64,000 nucleotides of DNA from JAFEDN01 sp963832945 (GTDB taxonomy: Bacteria > Pseudomonadota > Gammaproteobacteria > Coxiellales > Coxiellaceae), in the NCBI GenBank assembly GCA_963832945.1, contig CAWHVV010000010.1, positions 248,001 to 312,000 of the forward strand. The letters run 5' to 3'. Both the position numbers and the translations under genes were made by a program. This document shows positions 18,901 through 26,901 of this stretch, piece after piece. Below the pieces are notes generated by a model, which was not told the DNA's origin, did no database searches, and saw only the letters and a list, made by a program, of their open reading frames with translations. How positions within the stretch are numbered: position 1 is the stretch's first letter; each line of letters begins with the position of its first letter.

Positions 18901-20449
18901 ACTGGGAATTATCGCTATTGTATTTAAAGTTTCAGTGCATTGTTATGCCACCCATAACGCGATACCTCAAATCTATAATCCGGATCAGAAAAAAATTGTT
19001 CATGTACAGTACCGTCGACGTCAACGCCATTATGAGCGATTAGAGTATGTCGAATCCCGAGGAAGCGCCATGGAAGAAACGGCCCTCAATACGAATAGCG
19101 TTAAACAATATCTCCACAATGAACTAAAAATCTATGAGATGGAGCGCCAAACCGTCCATGATATTACTGAACCGGAAGTGGATAATTATGGACAAGTCTC
19201 TTTTAATCAATTTTATAATTTTTATAAAATCAAATCCAAATTACAGCCAAGACAACGGAATGAAGCTCTTATGAAGCTTCTGCGCATAACCATCGAAAAC
19301 CATGGCGACAGGTTGAGCTTTGCTCGCACAGTTCACTCCGACCGTGAAAAATATGCGATTTTATCAGGAGGTCAGACAATTCAGTTTAAATTCGCATGGC
19401 AGGGCGAAAAAAAAGCTGAAGAAGAAGTGATAGAAGAAATAAGTAAACTTAACAAAGGTTACAAAATTTTAACCGTTGTATTCGATTATAGTAAGGATAA
19501 ACCTGCGTTAACGGGTTATATTCAGAGTATTCAGGACAAAAACAAGAACTTAAAGAAATATAGAATTAGCTCTGCCGGCTTCATGAAATGCCTACAAAAG
19601 TATATCTCTAATTCGAATTTCGATTTATACAAAAAGCAAATTGAACAATTCTGGATGCAACCCGGCATTATGAAAAAATGGCAGGAGGCGTCCATTAAAC
19701 TAATAGAAGAGGAAAAATGGTTAATTCATTTATATAATAATTTTCAGAAAATAAAAAAAATAGAATCTGGATATATTAAAGATTCATGGGCGCAGGTTTT
19801 GCAACGATCCGCCTCCGAAAGTAAATCTTTGCGAATCGAGCTACAGGCGGATAAAAAACTAAAGCCTATCCTTTATACCGCATCCGGCTTTCTCATCAAC
19901 TTTTTGCTGCTTTCACGATTGATGGGTTATACGGTACTCGATTATCGCGAAGACCCGGACGTAGATAACTACATTTGCCAAAATAAAATAAATAAAAAAT
20001 TAATTGAAATGAACATTATGCTATTGAAAACGTTATATCACGATTTACTTTCATTCAAACAACAGAATCATTTTGATATAATTTCCAGAATTAATAAATC
20101 CTTCACTTTGATTGACGGGGCTATCGATAAAGAAACTTGTGATAAATTTGACAGCGCCATCAGTTTGCTTTACGTTGTTATAAATACCATAATTAAGACG
20201 TGGAACAGTCTTGACAACGATGATAATGATCGGAAGAGAACTTCTCGATGGTCTTTGTTTGATCCATGGCCCGTGATATCCCGGCATATTCGAGGCTTTG
20301 GAAGCATGGAACTTGAAGATCGCCAGAAGATTATCAATAATTTGACAATCTTTCGTAAGGAGATAGAAAGAAGCCATGATTTTTCCAGACTCCAGGCAGC
20401 GGCTGTGGAAACACGTCTTTACAGACAGAGTGATAATTTTTTTAAATAA
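15956..20449 (+). CDS. Large effector-like protein with nucleotidyltransferase-like and OTU cysteine-protease motifs
   Basis: 1497 residues, one clean frame, with AAGGA before ATG. Residues 1-320 are mainly helical. Around 334-348, ALGSITRKELLPYSDLE fits the nucleotidyltransferase signature GS-x10-DxE, as in GlnD/DUF294 proteins. Around 792-1030 there is an OTU-like pattern: EGNGDCPFHAVLG with candidate nucleophile Cys798, GTWMLPHELGIIAIVFKVSV near 975, and RRQRHYERLEYV with candidate His1025. Residues 1075-1497 match no family I recognise. OTU enzymes cleave ubiquitin chains, and Legionella uses several as effectors. Pairing with a nucleotidyltransferase would give two host-directed activities, which is inference. 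There is no signal peptide; if secreted, a type IV system is likely. Confidence 0.7.
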   Translation: MKNFKESIAGLLEQMDYLIQSVADEKESTDLAFKDLLLLLSALLDSIKEKIIIEQEEIKKILNKVKPITDHLVKRKHISKARQYHDEVISLCKDLNINELKSIESDHHLSISKLNISPDIIVTHEFIEEKENIDDFLDKLNHFCQAASIHQKNEEKSGENEISTLKLKLINAANIQLVNLYPIPDEPVEKKAVQLQQKAIENIIFQSAKPENKAAGCHFIYRLIQKTLKTKCYDVEWKKNLLCCLFYAYQLRKPDSDEKEDWKIHRIQLKESREKLNQQFSDGHLVGIDTEKRIAAAIHYSEAVKKLLQDIATRCTNLIYPPPGAFEFCLVALGSITRKELLPYSDLECLLLTSDRKDADWESQKASPAAKYLEIWFKLFQFYIVSFGESLEAKPGFRLDGYCDKTGLTNLRLIKGNPCNPEFRKTVGSVIEALHFATQDQASSTTNKAYTDPYSLYSLLSPDYIHGNDQMKLFNDYHKKIQELTEDSQEKFSQKIAISQLKMFNQLYQKINDDDLEKTTSLNIKQHYWQLLIYPLYSLTLYHNLIKFYDSKNTHPPKSTADIISLLEKNKLFKPEEAKKFQIILSDLYQIRFKLHQNAEFQKESYDSKSEIILEKADLENLDSIKNKFLKEFYNAIAAFLKTKLWSLKPLPRSYEDMLEIWKNDKEKYDAETKSQNEKIKTLEKQMGQQIKESTISITPVYYILADYSDKYSLSVELEKKTDSTCRLQSYIIAYLDDQKRLMLWSMLYSYGKKTYNSEYSIEILTRNSVNQKSSPPKIESRKKQELRPMKTEGNGDCPFHAVLGEWNESKKKYICAELEKHREKVETEICKIVENKEECKPLQDLVIAGIKAAIMDGIFPGTHSNILLKSWREFEENQKNSKGWDKFHGELKKYPDIMDFINKHGSSSSEFESSKYHVALTKEDKILKAMILSLKDLETARCAYDLERSQGFDWNSNLNAEIKKEYGRYIGKKGTWMLPHELGIIAIVFKVSVHCYATHNAIPQIYNPDQKKIVHVQYRRRQRHYERLEYVESRGSAMEETALNTNSVKQYLHNELKIYEMERQTVHDITEPEVDNYGQVSFNQFYNFYKIKSKLQPRQRNEALMKLLRITIENHGDRLSFARTVHSDREKYAILSGGQTIQFKFAWQGEKKAEEEVIEEISKLNKGYKILTVVFDYSKDKPALTGYIQSIQDKNKNLKKYRISSAGFMKCLQKYISNSNFDLYKKQIEQFWMQPGIMKKWQEASIKLIEEEKWLIHLYNNFQKIKKIESGYIKDSWAQVLQRSASESKSLRIELQADKKLKPILYTASGFLINFLLLSRLMGYTVLDYREDPDVDNYICQNKINKKLIEMNIMLLKTLYHDLLSFKQQNHFDIISRINKSFTLIDGAIDKETCDKFDSAISLLYVVINTIIKTWNSLDNDDNDRKRTSRWSLFDPWPVISRHIRGFGSMELEDRQKIINNLTIFRKEIERSHDFSRLQAAAVETRLYRQSDNFFK

Positions 20450-20476
20450 CCAGGCTTTTATTTAAGGGAAAATTTT

Positions 20477-21043
20477 ATGAGCAAAGACCATTTAATCAAA
20501 AATAATAGCCGAGCGGCCTCATTAAGTAGCGATGATGAGACAGCGATAGATGACGACACAATACATCTGGATGTCAAAAGTCCCAGATCTGACTCTCACG
20601 ATGGATTGGGGCATCATCGACGGGTAGTCGTTGCAAGAACGAGACGCTGTTGCCCTTGCTCAGGAAATTATTTAATAGTGCAATTGACTAACAGCTTTTT
20701 TGCATTATGCGGTTTAGGTATGTTTCTTTACTCTGGATATGATCTTTTTATCGATCATGCTGATCGTGACTCAGTAGATTATGCCAGGACCGGCGCGGGA
20801 GGATTACAATTAATTTTAGGTCTTAGCAATGTTTATAATACTGAACAGGTCCGAAGAAATAATATTATACCGATAACAAAAGGAACTACCCCTGAAAGGA
20901 AAACGGAAGCAAGGATTACTGACCTCCATGCTTCTTTCGTTAATACATTCAGAAAGTCGTCAACGTCCGCGAATTTTTCAAAATCTGATGACGAGGATGA
21001 AAACGAAAATTCGAGTCGTCATGAAGGCAGCAATCTAGTTTAA
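20477..21043 (+). CDS. Small hydrophobic-core protein, candidate effector
   Basis: 188 residues, 27 bases after the OTU gene, with AAGGG before ATG. There is a polar, acidic N-terminus (DDETAIDDDTIHLD), then a basic Cys-rich patch (ARTRRCCPCSGN) near residue 57. One clear hydrophobic segment follows (LIVQLTNSFFALCGLGMFL), then a weaker one (GAGGLQLILGLSNVY), and the tail is charged. The order suggests a membrane-anchored protein, possibly lipidated at the Cys pair in a host, but this is speculative. No family recognised. Likely co-transcribed with the OTU gene. Confidence 0.6.
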   Translation: MSKDHLIKNNSRAASLSSDDETAIDDDTIHLDVKSPRSDSHDGLGHHRRVVVARTRRCCPCSGNYLIVQLTNSFFALCGLGMFLYSGYDLFIDHADRDSVDYARTGAGGLQLILGLSNVYNTEQVRRNNIIPITKGTTPERKTEARITDLHASFVNTFRKSSTSANFSKSDDEDENENSSRHEGSNLV

Positions 21044-21132
21044 AGACAAGCCCATAATGCGATGCTGGCTGGAAGTCACTGGGCGATATCCATTTGCCCA
21101 CCATCCTGATGAGTCAGGGTGGAATATCCGGG

Positions 21133-22170
21133 TTAGGGATTTTCCTGAATCGTCAGTGGATTCGGGTGAGTTTCCAGATACGCCATGATTCGCTGACACA
21201 GCTCTACCGTACCCTTCCTTTCTGAGGCCGATATTTTAAAAACGGGGCCTTGCCATCCCAATGACTCGACTACCTGGCGGGCGAGTTGCTCCAGTTCCGG
21301 CGCAGGCAGCAAATCGGACTTGTTAAAAACCAGCCAGCGCTCTTTATCCGACAATTCCAGGCTATAACGGGTTAATTCGGTGACGATGGTGTGGATCGCC
21401 GCCAGAGGCTCCTGATCTCCTGTGCCGGAAATATCCACGATATGCAGAAGTAAACGGGTCCGGCTTAAATGTTTTAGAAAACGCACCCCTAATCCGACTC
21501 CATCACTGGCTCCGGCAATTAAACCCGGAATATCCGCCACTACAAAACTCTGCAAATCGCCGACGCTGACAACGCCCAAATGCGGATGCAGGGTTGTAAA
21601 GGGATAGTCAGCGACTTTAGGAGTAGCGTGAGAAATAGCGCGGATCAGCGTGGATTTTCCGGCATTAGGCATTCCGCATAACCCCACATCCGCTAATAAT
21701 TTTAATTCGAGACGCAACTCCCGTTGTTCACCCGGAAATCCGGGGGTGGTTTGGCGCGGTGCACGATTGGTACTGCTCTTAAAACGGGCATTGCCCAAAC
21801 CATGAAAACCGCCTTTGGCGACACATAAACTGTCGCCAGGATGGGTGAGATCACCTATCAGTTCCTGAGTTTCTGCATCATAAACGGCTGTGCCGATAGG
21901 GACAGGAACTTTGAGGTCCTCACCTTTCTTACCGGTGCATAATTTGCCGGTGCCATACATGCCGTTTTGTGCGCACAAAATGCGTTTATGCCGGAAATCC
22001 ATGAGGGTATTGACATGAGGATCAACCACCAGATAGACGCTGCCGCCATCTCCGCCGTCGCCGCCATCCGGCCCGCCGCGGGGAATAAATTTCTCACGGC
22101 GAAAGCTCATGCAACCAGCCCCGCCCTTGCCGGCTTCTACTCGAATAGTGACTTCATCAACGAATTTCAT
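21133..22170 (-). CDS. obgE: Obg-family GTPase
   Basis: Ribosome-associated GTPase needed for 50S assembly and stress control. The 345 residues comprise an N-terminal glycine-rich Obg fold (MKFVDEVTIRVEAGKGGAGC, GGPDGGDGGDGGSVY near 32) and a G domain with G1 GMPNAGKSTLI near 165, G3 VVADIPGLIAGAS near 210 and G4 FNKSDLL near 282. Last gene of rplU-rpmA-obgE on the minus strand, the standard gammaproteobacterial order. The frame is intact. A dyad at about 21090-21115 (CCACCATCCTGATGAGTCAG...GTGG) lies just past the stop and may terminate transcription. Confidence 0.95.
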   Translation of the reverse strand: MKFVDEVTIRVEAGKGGAGCMSFRREKFIPRGGPDGGDGGDGGSVYLVVDPHVNTLMDFRHKRILCAQNGMYGTGKLCTGKKGEDLKVPVPIGTAVYDAETQELIGDLTHPGDSLCVAKGGFHGLGNARFKSSTNRAPRQTTPGFPGEQRELRLELKLLADVGLCGMPNAGKSTLIRAISHATPKVADYPFTTLHPHLGVVSVGDLQSFVVADIPGLIAGASDGVGLGVRFLKHLSRTRLLLHIVDISGTGDQEPLAAIHTIVTELTRYSLELSDKERWLVFNKSDLLPAPELEQLARQVVESLGWQGPVFKISASERKGTVELCQRIMAYLETHPNPLTIQENP

Positions 22171-22228
22171 AGATGTTATTCCGGCCAGGGCCGGAATCCA
22201 GAGGATAGACGATACAGAATTTCTAAAG

Positions 22229-22492
22229 TTATTTTGCAGGCCCTTCTACGCAAACGAATTGATAATTATTAGAGCCTTTACGAACAAAAACCACCTTTCC
22301 GCCTACCAGGGCATACAGCGTATGGTCCCGCCCCATGCCAACACCGGAGCCAGGATGGTACTGGGTTCCGCGCTGACGGATGATAATATTGCCAGGAATC
22401 ACGATTTCACCGCCAAAACGCTTGACGCCTAATCGCTTGGAATGTGAGTCACGACCGTTGCGGGTACTACCACCCGCTTTTTTATGTGCCAT
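22229..22492 (-). CDS. rpmA: 50S ribosomal protein L27
   Basis: 87 residues starting MAHKKAGGSTRNGRDSHSKR and continuing FGGEIVIPGNIIIRQRGTQY, the highly conserved L27 sequence that reaches toward the peptidyl-transferase centre. It lies 3 bases after rplU in the same operon and 58 bases before obgE. Confidence 0.97.
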   Translation of the reverse strand: MAHKKAGGSTRNGRDSHSKRLGVKRFGGEIVIPGNIIIRQRGTQYHPGSGVGMGRDHTLYALVGGKVVFVRKGSNNYQFVCVEGPAK

Positions 22493-22495
22493 GGT

Positions 22496-22828
22496 TTATA
22501 CCTCTTGTTTAATGCCGTGGGCATTAATGCCGGTGACTTTAATCGCCGTGAAATACTGGCGATGCCCTTGGTGTTTCATGTGATGTTTGCGCCGCTTCAT
22601 TTTGATAATCCTGATTTTTTTTCCACGGCCATGCTGAACTACCTCCGCGGTGACTTCAGCATTTGCTATCAGCGGAGCCCCAAAATGGGATTTCTCGCCA
22701 TCACTCACCAGTAATACTTCATTAAATTTAACTACCTGACCACTTTCCGCCGGTAATTTTTCAACCTTCAACGTCTGCCCCGGACTTACCCGATATTGCT
22801 TCCCGCCACTGCGGATCACTGCGTACAT
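22496..22828 (-). CDS. rplU: 50S ribosomal protein L21
   Basis: 110 residues, starting MYAVIRSGGKQYRVSPGQTL and ending with the basic KMKRRKHHMKHQGHRQ stretch followed by IKVTGINAH, typical of L21 with a slightly long tail. First gene of the rplU-rpmA-obgE operon. The gene is divergent from an outer-membrane protein gene across 183 bases. Confidence 0.96.
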   Translation of the reverse strand: MYAVIRSGGKQYRVSPGQTLKVEKLPAESGQVVKFNEVLLVSDGEKSHFGAPLIANAEVTAEVVQHGRGKKIRIIKMKRRKHHMKHQGHRQYFTAIKVTGINAHGIKQEV

Positions 22829-22917
22829 GCCAATACCTCACTCACTCATATATAAAAAAAGAAAGACAGCTATTGTAAGCAAATTTTCAACAGGAAGCAA
22901 GAATAAAATTTCAGGGC

Positions 22918-22944
22918 TTGCAAAAGGCTAAAAGACGATATACT
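22918..22944 (+). promoter_or_regulatory. Candidate sigma-70 promoter of the outer-membrane protein gene
   Basis: TTGCAA (22918-22923) and TATACT (22939-22944) are separated by 15 bases, slightly short of the optimum, and lie about 70 bases before the ATG at 23012. An AGGAG ribosome site precedes that ATG. Confidence 0.4.
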
Positions 22945-23011
22945 ATATGCGTCAATAAAGGGATAAGGTTAGCAAGGAAGCTATAGAAGTCAATACATTA
23001 GGAGCAAACAA

Positions 23012-23713
23012 ATGATGAAATTACCTGTTCAATTAGCTTTATTAGGTACCGCCGGGCTGTTGGCCACTTCAGCTTTCGCAGACACCACCATTCTCCCCGT
23101 TGCAAGCACTCCCTCAAACAGTGTTTATATTTCGGGTGATGCCGGTTATGGCGTGTTATCTACGCCTGATCAAAACCCCAGCACCGATAATCTCGGGGTT
23201 GCCAGCTCTTCGCACTCCAACGGAGGTTTTGCCGGCGGTGTGAATATTGGTTTAAATCATGCTTTGTCCAGCAATCTGTTAGTGGGCGGTGAATTTGGGT
23301 GGGCTTCGAATGGCCGGGCCAAATATACCGAAACTTTCTCTAACGGAGATGAGAACACGCTGAAAATAACCTCTACCGATCTGCAGTTACTCGCCACCAC
23401 CACTTACCTGTTTAACAACGGATTAAATCTGTTTGCTAAAGCGGGCGGCGCACGCGTGCAGCAACAAGGGACTGTCAGCGGTTCCGATTTTGATAACTGG
23501 AATGGAGTTACCACCGAAATTCGTTACCAGCCCATGTTGGCCGCCGGCGCCGGCTACCAATTCAGGATGGTCAATCTGTTCGTGCAATACGGACATATTT
23601 TCGGTAAAAACGCCAAAGAGTTCAATGACTTATTTAATGATGATGGCAGTTTTAACGGGACTGTCGCCGTCGACACCATCAAAGCTGGTGTAGCGGTTAA
23701 CTTCGCTCTTTAG
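23012..23713 (+). CDS. Outer-membrane beta-barrel protein
   Basis: 233 residues with a clear Sec signal peptide (MMKLPVQLALLGTAGLLATS, cleavage probably after AFA near 24). The mature part is made of alternating amphipathic strands (VYISGDAGYGVLSTP, NIGLNHALSSNLLVGGEFGW, LFAKAGGARVQQQGTV, VNLFVQYGHIFG) and ends VDTIKAGVAVNFAL. A C-terminal aromatic/hydrophobic end is usual for barrels recognised by the BAM machinery. It resembles the OmpA-barrel/OmpW/opacity type of 8-stranded proteins common in Legionellales. It is inserted between rplU and ispB, which are often directly divergent neighbours. Its specific function is unknown. Confidence 0.8.
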   Translation: MMKLPVQLALLGTAGLLATSAFADTTILPVASTPSNSVYISGDAGYGVLSTPDQNPSTDNLGVASSSHSNGGFAGGVNIGLNHALSSNLLVGGEFGWASNGRAKYTETFSNGDENTLKITSTDLQLLATTTYLFNNGLNLFAKAGGARVQQQGTVSGSDFDNWNGVTTEIRYQPMLAAGAGYQFRMVNLFVQYGHIFGKNAKEFNDLFNDDGSFNGTVAVDTIKAGVAVNFAL

Positions 23714-23814
23714 TCTTCAAGGCCGGCACTGGAGTTCTCTCCGGGGCCGGCCCCTTCCTAACCACCCACTTTTTTTACATATTTTCCTTGACACTGATCG
23801 ACAGACTCCCTAGC

Positions 23815-24834
23815 ATGACTCCCATGGTAGCGCATGCATACAATCCGATAAACTCAACACCGAAAGAAATACTGACGGGAATCCAGGATTTGCTCGCGGA
23901 TGATTTAATAGCCACTAACCGGCTTATTCTTGAACAGCTTGCGTCCGAAGTCACCATTATCCAGACTATTGCGCAGCATATTATTACCAGCGGAGGGAAA
24001 CGTTTAAGGCCGTTATTGGTGTTACTCAGCGCAGGCTATCAAGGATGTTCCGGTTCGGCGCATCATGAACTGGCGGCAATTATTGAGTTCGTTCATACCG
24101 CCACTCTTCTGCACGACGACGTGGTGGATGCCTCCAAACTGCGTCGAGGTCAGGATACCGCCAACCAGATTTGGGGAAATCAAATCAGCGTATTGGTCGG
24201 AGATTTCCTTTATTCACGGGCATTTCAGTTGCTCACCCGGCGCAATCATGCCGGCGTGATGAATGTTCTGGCGCAAACCACCAATCTGATCGCCGAAGGC
24301 GAAGTGAGCCAGTTGGTGAATCGTTACAATCCCGATATTACCGAAGAAATGTATTTAGAAGTCATTCGCCGCAAAACCGCCTGCCTGTTTAGCGCCGCCG
24401 CGGAAACCGGCGCGTTACTGGGCCAGTGTGACGAAACCACCCGGCGGGCGATGAGCGAATACGGGTTACATCTGGGAATCGCCTTCCAGATTATTGATGA
24501 TTTGTTAGACTACACATCCCCGAAAGCCGATACAGGAAAAAATATGGGTGATGATCTGGCCGAAGGGCGCGCTACCCTGCCGCTGATTTATACTTTAAAA
24601 CACTGCCCGGAAAAAATCGCCGCGCAAATTCGCGGCGGGATCCGTCAGGGAGATTTAAGTCAGCTGGATGTGGTTATAGCGGCAATGAATGCCGCCAACG
24701 CCCAGAAATACACTTTATCGATAGCACGGAAACACGCAACATTAGCCCTGACCGCACTCTCCGGTCTCCCCACCAACCCATATCTCGATGCCATGGGACA
24801 GTTGGTCACTTTCGTACTGGATCGTAACTACTAG
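23815..24834 (+). CDS. ispB: Octaprenyl (polyprenyl) diphosphate synthase
   Basis: Makes the isoprenoid side chain of ubiquinone by repeated addition of isopentenyl diphosphate. About 340 residues. First Asp-rich motif LLHDDVVDASKLRRG near residue 100, second QIIDDLLDYTSPKADTGKN near 225, and GGKRLRPLLVLLSA near 60. A TTG at 23788 is also in frame, but ATG 23815 (MTPMVAHAYN) gives the usual family start. No strong ribosome site is seen, so the start is uncertain. The frame is intact. Confidence 0.93.
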   Translation: MTPMVAHAYNPINSTPKEILTGIQDLLADDLIATNRLILEQLASEVTIIQTIAQHIITSGGKRLRPLLVLLSAGYQGCSGSAHHELAAIIEFVHTATLLHDDVVDASKLRRGQDTANQIWGNQISVLVGDFLYSRAFQLLTRRNHAGVMNVLAQTTNLIAEGEVSQLVNRYNPDITEEMYLEVIRRKTACLFSAAAETGALLGQCDETTRRAMSEYGLHLGIAFQIIDDLLDYTSPKADTGKNMGDDLAEGRATLPLIYTLKHCPEKIAAQIRGGIRQGDLSQLDVVIAAMNAANAQKYTLSIARKHATLALTALSGLPTNPYLDAMGQLVTFVLDRNY

Positions 24835-24879
24835 CGTTTCAACTAATTCTGACCGGAAGAGATTACTTGAGATTACCCG

Positions 24880-26760
24880 TAATTTCTCATCAAAATAATT
24901 GAATTGCCCCGTTTTCTCAGCCAAATCAATGGAGTAAACTAGTTTAACCACAACAGATATACCACCCATCAGGTGAAAAAACGGAGGTGATAGAATAATG
25001 ACACAAGGATTACTGCCCTTTCAATACCTGCGCGAAAAAACGGAAACGAACTTGACCTCTTTTGCCGGATTGCCGCTCTATCTGGATTTGATCCATGTTT
25101 CCGGTTTATGGACGGCCATTCAACAGCTACTACAATCCAAAACCCAGGGCTGGCCTGATTTGCAGGTGATTTTATCGCTGATCTTATTGAACCTGGCGGG
25201 TGGAGACTGCGTGGAAGATGTTGAGCGTCTGGAGCGGGATGAAGGTCTTGCCACGTTGTTGTTGCGCATTAAAACACACGGCATGAAACGCCAAGAACGG
25301 CGAGCCTTTGATAAACGCTGGAGAAAAGAAAAAAAGCGCGCCCTGCCTTCTACTTCCGCTATCCATCGTTATTTAGAATTATTCCATCATGCGGCGGAAG
25401 AAAAAAAACGGGTCGAAGGAACAGCGTTTATTCCAGCGCCCAATCGTTTATTGCAAGCGCTTTTGTTGTTGAACGTTCCCCTCATTGAGTTTGCTCAACG
25501 TCATAACCCGTTAAAAACGGCCACATTAGATCAAGATGCGACGCTGGCACAAACGCATAAACGGACGGCCTTTTACAGCTACAAAAAATTTAAAGCGTAT
25601 CAACCCCTGAACACCTATTGGCACGAACAAGGCTTGCTGATTCACAGCGAATTTAGAGATGGCAACGTACCCGCCGGTTATGAGCAGTTACGCGTATTGC
25701 GGGAAGCACTCAGGCTATTACCGCCGGAAGTCGTCAAAGTATTTCTGCGCTCGGATTCGGCGGGCTATCAGCAAGAATTACTGGAATATTGTGCCGAAGG
25801 CCAGGATGAACGCTTCGGGGTAATTGAATTTGCCATAGCGTCAAAAGTGAGCGAATCCTTTAAACAAGCGGTGGCGCAAATACCGGTAGAGAAATGGCAG
25901 CGGATTTATCAAGAAGAGGCTTCTGGCCAACGTGTTGAAACCGGTCAGGAATGGGCGGAAGTGTGCTTTGTGCCGAACTGGGTTGGGCACAGCAAAAAAA
26001 ATCCACACTATCGTTATCTGGCGATTCGGGAGCGCATGGCTGTGCAAATGGAATGTGAAGAGGTGGAACCGGTCCAACAGGAACTACCGTTTCAAACACT
26101 GGAAATGAATCAGGGCCAGTATAAATTATTTGGCTTAGTGACCAATCGGACACTGGAAGGTAATGCGTTAATCCAGTGGCATCGCCAACGGTGCGGAGAC
26201 AGCGAAAAAGTGCACCATGTGGAAAAAAGCGAATTGGCGGGCGGACAATTTCCGTCACAAAAATTTGGAGCGAATGCGGCCTGGTGGCAAGTGATGGTGA
26301 TGACGTTCAACCTCCATCAGATTATGAAACAGCAGGTGCTGCCGGAGTCGCTCAAAACCAAAGGGTTAAAAGCCTTGCGCTTTCAAGTGATCGCTGTAGC
26401 GGGGCGAGTGATTCATCATGCCAAGAGATTGTTGATTAAACTGAGCGGCGGAAAAGAGATGGCCGAGCGTATTGGCTGGATGAGAGAGCGGATCAGGGTG
26501 TTGGCGCAAGGACCGCCTCCCTTATCCGTGGTCTGACGCAGACCAACAAGGGGAGCAGAAATCTCCCAGTACGAAGTCCTATGGATAGACTTTTGCTAAA
26601 AGGGAACGAAAACTCATGGTTTCGGTGCTTAAAAGCCGAGGGGGTTAGGCTTCATTAGGTTCAATACAAAAACGACGGTAAAATAGCCATTTTTTGAAAA
26701 ATGCAGCAAAAATGGCGAGTAGCTGACGACTTTGAAAAATTAGGTGGGAGATTTTGGATT
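24880..26760 (+). mobile_element. IS1380-like insertion sequence (ends approximate)
   Basis: Defined by the intact transposase at 24998-26536 and its non-coding flanks. Imperfectly related sequences, CCGTAATTTCTC on the left (about 24886) and the complement of GAAAAATTAGG on the right (about 26740), could be terminal repeats, but the match is weak and target duplications were not established. The 270 bases after the transposase hold a small hairpin (GGGAGCAGAAATCTCCC) and no ORF. The element abuts tRNA-Pro. Confidence 0.5.
24998..26536 (+). CDS. IS1380-family (DDE) transposase
   Basis: 512 residues, a single clean frame. A near-perfect Shine-Dalgarno, GGAGGTGAT, sits upstream. DDE-type features: first Asp in KTATLDQDATLAQTHKR near residue 188, second in VKVFLRSDSAGYQQELLEY near 248, and the acidic residue in QRCGDSEKVHHVEKSEL near 405, then AAWWQVMVMTFNLHQIMKQ. 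Composition is less AT-rich than the effector genes. The intact frame suggests recent activity. It transposes its own element; no passenger gene is seen. Confidence 0.8.
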   Translation: MTQGLLPFQYLREKTETNLTSFAGLPLYLDLIHVSGLWTAIQQLLQSKTQGWPDLQVILSLILLNLAGGDCVEDVERLERDEGLATLLLRIKTHGMKRQERRAFDKRWRKEKKRALPSTSAIHRYLELFHHAAEEKKRVEGTAFIPAPNRLLQALLLLNVPLIEFAQRHNPLKTATLDQDATLAQTHKRTAFYSYKKFKAYQPLNTYWHEQGLLIHSEFRDGNVPAGYEQLRVLREALRLLPPEVVKVFLRSDSAGYQQELLEYCAEGQDERFGVIEFAIASKVSESFKQAVAQIPVEKWQRIYQEEASGQRVETGQEWAEVCFVPNWVGHSKKNPHYRYLAIRERMAVQMECEEVEPVQQELPFQTLEMNQGQYKLFGLVTNRTLEGNALIQWHRQRCGDSEKVHHVEKSELAGGQFPSQKFGANAAWWQVMVMTFNLHQIMKQQVLPESLKTKGLKALRFQVIAVAGRVIHHAKRLLIKLSGGKEMAERIGWMRERIRVLAQGPPPLSVV

Positions 26761-26809
26761 ACTTTGAGTGATTGCAAGATTTGCTTAAATCCACTACACT
26801 GGGCAGCTT

Positions 26810-26883
26810 CGGGGTGTAGCTCAGCCTGGTAGAGCACTACGTTCGGGACGTAGGGGTCGCAAGTTCAAATCCTGTCACCCCGA
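26810..26883 (+). tRNA. tRNA-Pro (anticodon CGG)
   Basis: Cloverleaf: acceptor CGGGGTG pairs with CACCCCG, D-arm GCTCAGCCTGGTAGAGC, anticodon stem CTACG/CGTAG with loop TTCGGGA (anticodon CGG, reads CCG), variable GGGTC, T-arm with GTTCAAATC. The discriminator is A and the next bases are CGA, so CCA is not encoded and must be added. It lies between the IS element and the 3' end of ptsP on the opposite strand. Confidence 0.93.
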
Positions 26884-26901
26884 CGAGACCTGAAACCTCA
26901 G

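Noticed and set aside
24880..26760. Precise IS ends from the candidate terminal repeats
   Set aside because: The best left/right pairing needs a gap and several mismatches, so only approximate ends are given.
26810..26883. tRNA-Pro as an integration (att) site for an island
   Set aside because: No duplicated tRNA 3' end and no integrase nearby; the adjacent IS1380-like element belongs to a family that does not target tRNAs by site-specific recombination.
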